Shown here piece after piece: positions 41,420-49,436 of a stretch of DNA of 64,000 nt. Origin of the DNA: Bacillus_BD sp963787345 (GTDB taxonomy: Bacteria > Bacillota > Bacilli > Bacillales > Cytobacillaceae); NCBI GenBank assembly GCA_963787345.1, contig CAWBCW010000026.1, positions 620,001-684,000 on the forward strand, given 5' to 3'. The notes below the pieces were generated by a model. The model ran no database searches, was not told the DNA's origin, and saw only the letters and a program-made list of their open reading frames with translations. The number at the start of each line of letters is the position of its first letter. Positions within the stretch are counted from its first letter, which is position 1. The position numbers were made by a program, and so were the translations under genes.

Positions 41420-42526
41420 ATGGAAAAGGGTAAAATTTCATCCTTACAGATGGCAATGATGCTCTATCCTGCTGTGATTGCGACTAGTATTATTTCGGGC
41501 CCAAATATTGTCGCGAAATATGCGAGTAATGATTTATGGATTCCGCCTATCATGTCCTCTTTATTGGGATTTATTACCGTCTTTATTGCATTTGAATTAC
41601 ATAAACGCTTTCCAAAACAAACTGTGATTGAAATAAGTGAACAAGTACTCGGTAAATTTGTGGGGAAAATAGTCAGTTTATTCATACTATCCTTTTATTT
41701 AATGGTTACTGGTCAGGTCACTAGAAATTATAGTGAGTTTATTGTTAGTTCCTTTTTGTTTAGTACTCCTATTGTTGTCATTATGGCAACGCTGATTATA
41801 CTTTGTGCCTTTGCTGTTTTTGGAGGGATAGAGGTAATAGGGAGAATTGCTCAATTATTCTTTCCTTTATTTGTATTCCCCATTTTAATTTGTTTCATTT
41901 TATTAAGCCCGGACTTTGAAGTGAAAAATATATTTCCGATATTAGGGGGAGGCATGCTGCCTCTTCTAAAGGGTTCAATAGTGGAATTTGGATGGTATTC
42001 AGAATTTTTCTTAATAACCTTTCTTCTCCCGTTTATTACAGATGCCAATAAAGCAAGAAAATATGGGATGTTCACCGTCTTAGCCGTGATGGTGACATTA
42101 GTTGTGGTAAATTTAGTGGTTTTATTCGTACTTGGAGCTACCATTGCTTCTAAGGAGTTTCCTTTAATGAATGCTACACGTTATATTAGTCTTGCCGAAT
42201 TTTTTGAGAATTTGGAATCAGTAGCGATGGCTGTTTGGATTGTCGGGGCATTTGTCAAAATTTCTGTCTTTTTCTATGCGATTGCTTTAGGCACTGCACA
42301 GTGGCTAAATCTCTCAGACTATCGTCCCGTTGTATGGCCATTGGCAATTTTAATAGTAGAATTTGCTTTTTGGTCGATACCGAGCACAGTGGAATTAAAG
42401 ATTCAGCTTATCAAGGTACTTCCTTTTTATGAACCTTTGATGCAAATCATTCTCCCGTTGATTTTATTAATAGTAGCGGTCCTGCGTAAGAAAAGGCAAT
42501 ATCAAAATCAGACGAAATCAAGCTGA
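41420..42526 (+). CDS. Spore germination receptor B subunit, GerAB/GerKB permease
   Basis: A 368-residue integral membrane protein with ten predicted helices, of the endospore germination permease family within the APC superfamily. It starts KISSLQMAMMLYPAVIATSI and contains GRIAQLFFPLFVFPILI, both typical of the family. It forms the amino-acid-binding subunit of the germinant receptor with the preceding A, C and D proteins. ATG 41420 follows AAGGAAGGTG. Element copy C lies immediately downstream. Confidence 0.9.
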   Translation: MEKGKISSLQMAMMLYPAVIATSIISGPNIVAKYASNDLWIPPIMSSLLGFITVFIAFELHKRFPKQTVIEISEQVLGKFVGKIVSLFILSFYLMVTGQVTRNYSEFIVSSFLFSTPIVVIMATLIILCAFAVFGGIEVIGRIAQLFFPLFVFPILICFILLSPDFEVKNIFPILGGGMLPLLKGSIVEFGWYSEFFLITFLLPFITDANKARKYGMFTVLAVMVTLVVVNLVVLFVLGATIASKEFPLMNATRYISLAEFFENLESVAMAVWIVGAFVKISVFFYAIALGTAQWLNLSDYRPVVWPLAILIVEFAFWSIPSTVELKIQLIKVLPFYEPLMQIILPLILLIVAVLRKKRQYQNQTKSS

Positions 42527-42561
42527 GTTTTTATAAAAACGATGGCTTGATTTTTTAAATT

Positions 42562-42693
42562 TAACTTCATTCAGCCGGGGATAACCCCGGCTGAATGAAG
42601 TTAAAGCCTCCGGCGGATGTCTCGGATTTTTAAGGGTAATTTCTCGAGCTAGCTCAAGAAAAGTCCGGACACAAATTCGACGGGCGAATTTGA
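42562..42693 (+). repeat. Structured intergenic element, copy C with extended perfect inverted repeat
   Basis: Starts with a perfect hairpin whose arms are TTAACTTCATTCAGCCGGGG and CCCCGGCTGAATGAAGTTAA around ATAA (42562-42605). It then continues AAGCCTCCGGCGGATGTC, arm CTCGAGC.AGCTCAAG, GTCCGGAC, and end hairpin CAAATTCG...CGAATTTG-AT. It lies between the ger operon and the lia operon. Confidence 0.8.
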
Positions 42694-42807
42694 TCGAATG
42701 GTCCGATCGCAACTCCGTCTCAAGTCTTACTTCAAAATACGCTCCCAGTTCGTTATAGAAAAACAATGAAAAAGGTAAGATGGAATCAAGAAAGGAGGCA
42801 ACAAAAA

Positions 42808-43152
42808 ATGAAGAAATTTGGGTTGCTTTTATTAGGAGGGATTGCAGCGATTGTGCTGCTTCATAATTTGGGTCCAATGATTGGAATGGTGATCAGCTTA
42901 GCGATCTTTTACTTTGCCTTCAAAGGCTTTCTAAAAACGAAATCAGTATGGGTAAAGATTGGCTGGGGAATCCTTGGATTCATTGCGATCATGTCATTGG
43001 CAGCTAATATTCCAGCCATTCTAGGAATTTTAGCAATTTATGTTTTATATGTCGTCTATAAAAAATGGAACGCACCGAAAGAAACAGTGATTGAATCAGA
43101 CGATCCATTCGTAAATTTCGAAAAACAATGGTCACAGTTAAACAAATATTAA
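42808..43152 (+). CDS. liaI: LiaI-like membrane protein, first gene of the lia operon
   Basis: A 114-residue protein with three or four hydrophobic segments and a hydrophilic C-terminus (DDPFVNFEKQWSQLNKY). The position ahead of a PspA protein, LiaF and the LiaSR two-component system identifies it as the LiaI equivalent, the membrane partner of LiaH in B. subtilis. ATG 42808 follows AAAGGAGG (spacing 9); an upstream in-frame ATG at 42766 lacks an RBS. LiaI-LiaH form the stress-inducible output of the LiaRS system. Confidence 0.7.
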   Translation: MKKFGLLLLGGIAAIVLLHNLGPMIGMVISLAIFYFAFKGFLKTKSVWVKIGWGILGFIAIMSLAANIPAILGILAIYVLYVVYKKWNAPKETVIESDDPFVNFEKQWSQLNKY

Positions 43153-43163
43153 AGCGGGACGAA

Positions 43164-43182
43164 GGGACAGGTTCCTTGTCCC
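43164..43182 (+). repeat. Palindrome between liaI and liaH
   Basis: GGGACAGGTTCCTTGTCCC, preceded by GCGGGACGAA. Nearly the same block recurs at 43903. Confidence 0.7.
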
Positions 43183-43213
43183 GAAAGATAAAAAATCTAA
43201 AGGAGAGAAAATA

Positions 43214-43867
43214 ATGACAAACTTATTGACAAGATTTAAAAATACGATATTAGCTGATTTACACGAGGCTTTAGATCATAAAGAGCAAAAAAATCCGATT
43301 GCCTTGCTAAACCAATATTTACGTGAATGTGAGCAAGAAACAGAAAAAGTGCGTAAACTTCTAGAAAGACAATATCGTCTGAAAGAGGAATTTTCAAGAG
43401 AATATAATCAAGCCGCCGAGTTGGCAGAAAAACGTAAAAACCAGGCAGACATTGCTATAACAGCGGGTGAAATGGAGCTTCATATGTTTGCAATGAATGA
43501 GCAGCATCAATATGAAGAGCGCAAAATGAAACTTCAAGTAATAATGGAAGAGGCCAATCAGCAATTAGTAGAATTAGAACAAAGATATGAGGAAATGAAG
43601 CATAAGCTTAAAGACATGCATATTCGTCGCTTAGAATTAATGGGCCGTGAAAATGTTACTCGTGCTCAAAGTAAAATGAATACAGTCCTTGATAATCAAA
43701 CCTATAGTAGTAAATCCTATTCAAGGTTCCAAGAAATTGAAACCTATTTAGATCGACTCCAACAACAAGTAGACAGTTCTTTCCATCGGAACACAATTGA
43801 TGCAAGAATCGCCGCGTTAGAAAAACAAAATAATTTAAAAGAAGATCAAACAAGTTCAAATTCTTAA
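43214..43867 (+). CDS. liaH: PspA/IM30 family protein LiaH
   Basis: A 217-residue, almost entirely helical coiled-coil protein of the PspA/Vipp1/ESCRT-III-like family. The N-terminal amphipathic helix (LLTRFKNTILADLHEALDHK) and the LLNQYLRECEQETEKV segment are diagnostic. In B. subtilis LiaH makes large rings and is recruited to the membrane by LiaI upon damage by lipid II-binding antibiotics such as bacitracin. ATG 43214 follows AAAGGAGAG. It is second in the lia operon. Confidence 0.88.
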   Translation: MTNLLTRFKNTILADLHEALDHKEQKNPIALLNQYLRECEQETEKVRKLLERQYRLKEEFSREYNQAAELAEKRKNQADIAITAGEMELHMFAMNEQHQYEERKMKLQVIMEEANQQLVELEQRYEEMKHKLKDMHIRRLELMGRENVTRAQSKMNTVLDNQTYSSKSYSRFQEIETYLDRLQQQVDSSFHRNTIDARIAALEKQNNLKEDQTSSNS

Positions 43868-43902
43868 AACAAACTGTTATTCTAAAAGAGCGGAGGGACG
43901 AG

Positions 43903-43921
43903 GGGACAGGTACCTTGTCCC
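43903..43921 (+). repeat. Palindrome between liaH and liaF
   Basis: GGGACAGGTACCTTGTCCC, preceded by GGAGGGACGAG. Second copy of the block at 43164. Confidence 0.7.
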
Positions 43922-43953
43922 ATTCCTGTTACAACAAGGAGGGAGGAAATCGA

Positions 43954-44692
43954 TTGTTCAATAAACTAAAAAGTGATTATGTCAGCTGGATTCTATTAAT
44001 TGGAGCGTTTTTCCTATTATTAGATATGTTCTTTTTCAATCGCGGTCTTATTTTCTCTCTCATTGTGGCAACAGGAATGATTTATTTAGGAAGAAGGCGA
44101 ATGCCGAAAAAAACAGGAAAATTCCTTTATTGGGCGGGACTTTTTTTCCTTGTCGTTAATTCATTTAATATGCTGTCAATTCGCTTCTTTCTCGTTGCAC
44201 TGCTCTGTGTTTTAATTGTTCAATATGGTTCTAGAAAACAACATCCGACAACGGTTCATCCGATTATAAATGAACCGGAAGAAGTTTATACGGAAAGGGA
44301 AACGATTGTGAAAGAGCAGCCACTTTTACAAAATCGACTTCTTTGGAGGACAAAAAACTCCTGATCATGTGTACGAATGGAACGATGTGAATATTCAAGG
44401 CGGTATGGGAGATACGGTGATTGATTTAAGCTACACTGTACTACCGAAGGGTGAAACCACTATTTTTATCCGAAATGTGATTGGAAAAGTCACAATTCTC
44501 ATCCCCTATGATGTCGAGATGAGTGTCAACCACTCTGTGTTTTATGGTTCAGTTAAAATCCTTGATTTCTACGAGTCTTCCTCTGTGAATCGTCAAGTTA
44601 AAGTCGAAACGACCAATTACGAATCAGCCGATCAAAAGGTGAAAGTTTTTACTTCCATGTTAATTGGAGATATTGAGGTGAAGCGAGTATGA
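43954..44692 (+). pseudogene. liaF: LiaF, split by a single-base frameshift
   Basis: Two frames together make one LiaF. The first (TTG 43954 to TGA 44364, RBS AAGGAGGGAGG) encodes four membrane helices and a linker. The second, read from before GTG 44369 to 44692, encodes the soluble DUF2154 domain (VYEWNDVNIQGGMGDTVIDL...SMLIGDIEVKRV). Dropping one base (for example C44341 in CTTCTTTGG) restores RLFGGQKTPDHVYEW, the expected joint. LiaF is the inhibitor of LiaS, so its loss would make the Lia response constitutive. The frameshift could also be a sequencing error or a coupled restart at GTG 44369. The second frame overlaps liaS by 4 bases. Confidence 0.8.
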
Positions 44693-45732
44693 ATATCGTT
44701 TCACGTCAAATTATTTTAGGTGCCAGCTCAGCCCTTATTGTATTTGTCTTTGTATTAGGTGGAACATTTATTGTTTTTCCATTGTTCCATTATAGTGATC
44801 TGTGGGAAAAAAATGTCTTGGACATACCCTTTATTATTCTTGTACCAAGTGTAAGTGTAGTAATTGGGGTATTATTTGGGTTTTTCTCAGGCTATTTTTT
44901 GAAAAAAGAACTTCAAGCAGTGGATGATGGTTTGCATCAAATGGAAGAAGGCCGGCCTTTAGAAATACAAAGCTCCACCTTATCAGAATTTCAAATTATC
45001 TCTAACCGGATGAGTAAGATTCAAAAGCAGATTGTAGAACAAGCGAAGTTGTCCCAGCGCTTGGCAACGGAAGCTGCTCAGGATCAAGAGAAGCAAATGC
45101 AGGAAATCGTTTTCCAAGAACGCAACCGGCTCGCCCGCGAACTTCATGATTCGGTCAGCCAACAGTTATTTGCGGCATCAATGATGATGTCGGCAATTAA
45201 TGAAACAAAGTCTCAAGATGCAACAGAATTAGAAACAAAGCAATTGAAGTTAGTCGAAGAAATGATTCATCAGTCCCAATTAGAAATGCGTGCTCTGCTG
45301 TTACATTTACGGCCTGTTGCGCTAAAAGGAAAAACATTGCAAGAGGGAATGGAAGAATTGTTGGTCGAGCTCCGTCAGAAGGTGACGATGGAAATCAAAT
45401 GGAAGGTAGAAGGTTTTTCTGTAAAAAAAGGGGTTGAGGACCACTTATTTCGGATTTTACAAGAGTCCTTATCCAATACATTGCGTCACTCCAAAGCAAA
45501 TTCATTAGAAGTCCTTTTGATTAAAAGAGATGGTTTTATTATTTTAAGAGTGACGGATGATGGGGTAGGATTTGATGTAGAGGAACAAAAGGCTGGATCA
45601 TATGGGTTACAAAACATGCATGAACGTGCAGTTGAAATTGGGGGGAATGTAAAAATTATTTCTCTTAAACAGAAAGGCACACGTCTTGAAGTGAAAATTC
45701 CGGTAATGAGTGAGGGTGAAATGGATGATTAA
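44689..45732 (+). CDS. liaS: Sensor histidine kinase LiaS
   Basis: A 347-residue NarL-type (HisKA_3) kinase. It has two N-terminal membrane helices with a short extracellular loop (an intramembrane-sensing type), a HAMP-like linker, the phosphoacceptor His in RNRLARELHDSVSQQLF, and the ATPase domain with TDDGVGFDVE and GSYGLQNMHERA. It pairs with LiaR and is held off by LiaF. ATG 44689 overlaps liaF by 4 bases, and the gene overlaps liaR by 8. It senses cell-wall stress in the family. Confidence 0.9.
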   Translation: MNIVSRQIILGASSALIVFVFVLGGTFIVFPLFHYSDLWEKNVLDIPFIILVPSVSVVIGVLFGFFSGYFLKKELQAVDDGLHQMEEGRPLEIQSSTLSEFQIISNRMSKIQKQIVEQAKLSQRLATEAAQDQEKQMQEIVFQERNRLARELHDSVSQQLFAASMMMSAINETKSQDATELETKQLKLVEEMIHQSQLEMRALLLHLRPVALKGKTLQEGMEELLVELRQKVTMEIKWKVEGFSVKKGVEDHLFRILQESLSNTLRHSKANSLEVLLIKRDGFIILRVTDDGVGFDVEEQKAGSYGLQNMHERAVEIGGNVKIISLKQKGTRLEVKIPVMSEGEMDD

Positions 45733-46357
45733 AGTATTATTTGTTGATGATCATGAAATGGTTCGGATAGGAGTATCCTCCTATCTTTCTGCACAGCCTG
45801 ATATAGAAGTTATCGGAGAGGCCGATAATGGGAAAACAGCTGTTGAAATGGCATTATCTCTTAAACCTGATATCATCTTAATGGATTTAGTGATGAAAGA
45901 AATGGATGGAATTGAAGCAACACAGCTGATTATGCAGCAATGGCCAGAAGCAAAGATTATTATTGTCACAAGTTTTTTAGACGATGATAAGGTTTATCCA
46001 GCCCTTGAAGCGGGGGCAACCAGTTATATTTTAAAAACATCTAAAGCAAGTGAAATTGCAGAAGCCGTTCGATCGACTTATCAAGGTCAATCCGTTTTGG
46101 AGCCGGAAGTAACCGGAAAGATGATGTTGAAAATGAGACAAAAAAAGCAACATGAATTACATGAAGATTTAACAGCAAGGGAAATGGAAATTCTTCTTTT
46201 GATGACACAAGGGAAAAGCAATCAAGAAATTGCTGATGAATTGTTTATTTCATTAAAAACGGTGAAAACCCATGTAAGTAATATTTTAAGTAAACTGCAA
46301 GTACAGGATCGTACACAAGCAGTCATTTACGCCTTTAAGCATTCACTAGCAGAATAA
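45725..46357 (+). CDS. liaR: Response regulator LiaR
   Basis: A 210-residue NarL/FixJ-type regulator. The receiver domain begins KVLFVDDHEMVRIGV, with the phospho-Asp in KPDIILMDLVM and the conserved Lys in SYILKTSKA. The LuxR-type HTH is TAREMEILLLMTQGKSNQEIADELFISLKTVKTHVSNIL. ATG 45725 lies inside the 3' end of liaS with RBS GAGGGTG. It is the last gene of the operon; a long terminator follows. Confidence 0.9.
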   Translation: MIKVLFVDDHEMVRIGVSSYLSAQPDIEVIGEADNGKTAVEMALSLKPDIILMDLVMKEMDGIEATQLIMQQWPEAKIIIVTSFLDDDKVYPALEAGATSYILKTSKASEIAEAVRSTYQGQSVLEPEVTGKMMLKMRQKKQHELHEDLTAREMEILLLMTQGKSNQEIADELFISLKTVKTHVSNILSKLQVQDRTQAVIYAFKHSLAE

Positions 46358-46415
46358 GGTGTCAGTCCCGCAAAAAGACAATTCTATCGATGTCTTTTTG
46401 TGGGACTGACACCTT
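46355..46415 (+). terminator. Long terminator of the lia operon
   Basis: A 25-base nearly perfect stem: AAGGTGTCAGTCCC and CAAAAAGACA, paired with TGTCTTTTTG and GGGACTGACACCTT. Confidence 0.85.
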
Positions 46416-46486
46416 ATCATGTGAAATCATTCACTAATTTTGTCTGTTTTATGTCTAAGTTTTGTCAACTTTGCGAAAACGATACC

Positions 46487-46532
46487 AAGTGTGAAGAAGT
46501 TCACACTTTAAAGCATGGATAAAATTTATTAT
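46487..46532 (+). promoter_or_regulatory. FNR-dependent promoter of nirBD
   Basis: A perfect palindrome AAGTGTGAA-GAAG-TTCACACTT (46487-46508) contains TGTGA-N6-TCACA, the FNR consensus. A TATTAT at 46527-46532 serves as -10. A transcription start near 46539 would place the palindrome centre at about -41.5, the standard position for Fnr activation. No good -35 box is present. Confidence 0.75.
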
Positions 46533-46586
46533 ATAGGTATACAAAGACATAAATAATAGCTAGTTAAATATAGAGGAGGCTTTCAG

Positions 46587-49013
46587 ATGAATAAAAAGAA
46601 GTTAGTAATGATTGGTAATGGTATGGCTGGAATACGGACACTTGAAGAATTAATTAAGTTAGCACCAGATATGTATGACATTACGGTTTTTGGCAACGAG
46701 CCTCATCCGAACTATAACCGGATTCAATTATCGACTGTTTTACAAGGTGACACGACGATCCAAGATATTATTATCAATGATTGGGACTGGTATAAAGAAA
46801 ATAAGGTTGAATTATTCACCGGTGAGGAAATCGTAAAAATAGACACTGAAAAGAAAGTGGTCGTTTCAGATACTGGGCGAGTAACGGAATATGATGAATG
46901 TATTTTGGCAACGGGCTCCCGTTCCTTTATTATCCCATTTAAAGGACATGACAAGGAAGGGGTAACAGGCTTCCGTAATATCCAAGACTGTGAATATATG
47001 ATTGAATCTTCAAAACAGTACAAAAGGGCAGTTGTTATCGGTGGCGGTTTGTTAGGTCTTGAAGCAGCCCGCGGTTTATTGAATTTGGGAATGGAAGTAA
47101 AGGTTGTTCATTTACAATCTTATTTAATGGAAAAGCAACTAGACCCAATAGGTTCGGAAATGCTTCAAAAAGAGCTTGAAGCACAAGGAATGGAATTTTT
47201 AATGGAAAAAGATACGGAAGAGATTCTAGGGGAGACCCGAGTTACAGGAATTCGTTTCAAAGATGGAACAGAAGTTGAAACAGATCTAGTGGTTATGGCC
47301 GTAGGTATTCGAGCTAATATCGATGTTGCAAAAGATGGCGGGCTTGAAGTAAACCGTGCAATTGTTGTGAATGACTTTTTAGAAACAAGCATGCCAAATG
47401 TTTATGCAGTTGGGGAATGTGCGGAGCATCGTGGCAATGTATATGGATTAGTCTCTCCTTTATATGAGCAAGGGAAAGTGCTTGCTTCCTTTTTAGCAGG
47501 AAAAATGCCTGATCCATATGAAGGTTCAGTTGTAGGAACACAACTAAAGGTTTCTGGCGTTGATATGTATTCAGCAGGGGATATCATGGATGATCCTGCG
47601 ATGAAAGCGATTAAAATTCACAATGAATTTGATGGAGTTTATAAAAAGGTTTTAATCCGCGATAACCACGTAGCAGGAGTTGTTCTTTTTGGTGACACTT
47701 CAGATAGCAGCAGGTTATTTGGCATGATGAGGAAAAAGGAAGATGTAAGCGGAATGACAAGTGTTTCGATTTTATCTTCTGGCTGCGAGGCTGGTGTTGC
47801 AAGTGATGTTGCTTCGATGGATGATGAGGATCTAGTCTGTGGATGTAACGGAGTATCAAAAGGCACGATCGTGAATGCGATTAAAGAAAATGGTCTGACT
47901 ACCGTTGATGAAGTGGGTGGCTGCACTAATGCAGGACGTTCTTGTGGCCGTTGTAAATCCATGGTCTCCGATATTCTAGCTTATACTCTAGGCGCTGATT
48001 ATGATGGAGCAGCCCAAAAAGAATCTGTCTGTAGTTGTACAACGTTAAGCCGTGATGAAGTTGTAGCCCAAATTAAAGAAAAAGGACTAACGACTGTCAA
48101 AGAGGTTATGAATGTTTTAGATTGGAAAAACGAAGAAGGGTGCTCGAAGTGTCGTCCAGCATTGAACTATTATCTTGGAATGATTCATTTGGATCAATAT
48201 CAAGATGACCGTGATTCACGCCTAGTGAATGAAAAAATGCATGCGAATATTCAAAAAGATGGTTCGTACACCGTATTTCCAAGAATGTATGGTGGTGTGA
48301 CAACCGCACAAGATTTAAAAACAATTGCCGAAGTAGCAGAAAAATATGAAGTACCTTTAGTTAAATTATCTGGCGGACAACGAATTGGTTTGTTCGGAGT
48401 CAAAAAAGAGAATCTCCCGTCTATTTGGGAAGACCTTGATATGCCATCAGGCTATGCTTATGGAAAAACATTAAGAACGGTGAAGACTTGTGTTGGTTCA
48501 CAATTCTGCCGTTACGGTACTCAAGATTCAATGGGACTTGGCATTAAATTAGAAAAGAAATTTGAACGTCTTGATACACCGCATAAAGTAAAAATGAGTG
48601 CTTCAGGTTGTCCGAGAAATTGTTCTGAATCAGGTATCAAGGATATTGGCTTTGTCGGTGTTGATGATGGCTATGAAGTATATGTTGGTGGTAATGGAGG
48701 AACGGACCTTCGCGCAGGCGATCTATTAGGGAAGGTCAAGAACGATGAAGAAGCAATTGAATTAACAGGTGCTTATCTTCAGTATTACCGTGAAACAGCT
48801 AACTATTTAGAACGTACATCGAAATGGCTTGAACGTGTAGGACTCGATCACATTAAAGAAGTTTTATCAAAAGAACAAACGAGAAAAGAGTTGAACGAAC
48901 GGATGGATGTGACACTTACTCGTTACCGTGATCCATGGAAAGAAGCTATTGAAAGTGATGAAATTAAAGATAAATATTATTCTGTTCGTGAATTAGAAGC
49001 TGTTGTGAAATAA
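46587..49013 (+). CDS. nirB: Nitrite reductase [NAD(P)H], large subunit
   Basis: An 808-residue cytosolic enzyme reducing nitrite to ammonium. Domains in order: FAD/NAD(P) pyridine nucleotide reductase (MIGNGMAGIRTLEEL; VIGGGLLGLEAARGL), two BFD-like [2Fe-2S] domains (CGCNGVSKG...CTNAGRSCGRC and CSCTTLSRD...EGCSKCRP), then the sulfite/nitrite reductase domains with the siroheme-[4Fe-4S] cysteines in CVGSQFC and GCPRNC. Length matches NasD/NirB (about 805). RBS GAGGAGG, ATG 46587. The FNR site suggests an anaerobic respiratory or ammonifying role rather than purely nitrogen assimilation. Confidence 0.95.
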   Translation: MNKKKLVMIGNGMAGIRTLEELIKLAPDMYDITVFGNEPHPNYNRIQLSTVLQGDTTIQDIIINDWDWYKENKVELFTGEEIVKIDTEKKVVVSDTGRVTEYDECILATGSRSFIIPFKGHDKEGVTGFRNIQDCEYMIESSKQYKRAVVIGGGLLGLEAARGLLNLGMEVKVVHLQSYLMEKQLDPIGSEMLQKELEAQGMEFLMEKDTEEILGETRVTGIRFKDGTEVETDLVVMAVGIRANIDVAKDGGLEVNRAIVVNDFLETSMPNVYAVGECAEHRGNVYGLVSPLYEQGKVLASFLAGKMPDPYEGSVVGTQLKVSGVDMYSAGDIMDDPAMKAIKIHNEFDGVYKKVLIRDNHVAGVVLFGDTSDSSRLFGMMRKKEDVSGMTSVSILSSGCEAGVASDVASMDDEDLVCGCNGVSKGTIVNAIKENGLTTVDEVGGCTNAGRSCGRCKSMVSDILAYTLGADYDGAAQKESVCSCTTLSRDEVVAQIKEKGLTTVKEVMNVLDWKNEEGCSKCRPALNYYLGMIHLDQYQDDRDSRLVNEKMHANIQKDGSYTVFPRMYGGVTTAQDLKTIAEVAEKYEVPLVKLSGGQRIGLFGVKKENLPSIWEDLDMPSGYAYGKTLRTVKTCVGSQFCRYGTQDSMGLGIKLEKKFERLDTPHKVKMSASGCPRNCSESGIKDIGFVGVDDGYEVYVGGNGGTDLRAGDLLGKVKNDEEAIELTGAYLQYYRETANYLERTSKWLERVGLDHIKEVLSKEQTRKELNERMDVTLTRYRDPWKEAIESDEIKDKYYSVRELEAVVK

Positions 49014-49043
49014 TTTTTATTTTAAATGGAGGTATTCGGTAAG

Positions 49044-49355
49044 ATGGCTAATAAAATAGAACTCGCAAATATTTCAGAGCTTCCGGAGAAAATCGGCCAA
49101 GTTTTCAAAATAGATGATGAGGAAATTGCTGTTTTTCGTTTAAGTAATGGAGAAGTTAGAGCAGTTGAAAATCACAGTCCGCATCCAAACGGCGGTACTT
49201 TAGTTGATGGTCTTGTTAGTGGTGAATACATTTTTTGTCCCGTTTATGATTGGAAAATCTCCCTTGTCGATGGGAAAGTTCAAGCACCTGATGAGGGACA
49301 GGTAAAGGCTTATCAGGTTGAAGTATCTGGTGATAAGGTTTATATTGAGATATAA
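49044..49355 (+). CDS. nirD: Nitrite reductase small subunit (NirD/NasE)
   Basis: A 103-residue Rieske-fold protein of the NirD family. The core ENHSPHPNGGTLVDGLVSGEYIFCPVYDWKISL lacks the full Cys-His pairs of true Rieske proteins, as is normal for NirD. It partners NirB, 30 bases upstream. ATG 49044 follows TGGAGG; an in-frame ATG at 49026 overlaps the RBS. A hairpin terminator follows, so downstream siroheme genes may be partly uncoupled. Confidence 0.88.
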   Translation: MANKIELANISELPEKIGQVFKIDDEEIAVFRLSNGEVRAVENHSPHPNGGTLVDGLVSGEYIFCPVYDWKISLVDGKVQAPDEGQVKAYQVEVSGDKVYIEI

Positions 49356-49366
49356 TTTGTAATTTA

Positions 49367-49396
49367 AAAAGAGCTGTTCTCGTGACAGCTCTTTTC
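49367..49396 (+). terminator. Terminator between nirD and cobA
   Basis: AAAAGAGCTGT (49367-49377) pairs with ACAGCTCTTTT (49385-49395). Part of the transcription may read through to the siroheme genes. Confidence 0.8.
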
Positions 49397-49436
49397 TGAT
49401 ACTATCAAAGAAAAGGGACAAGGGAAGGATGTCTTT

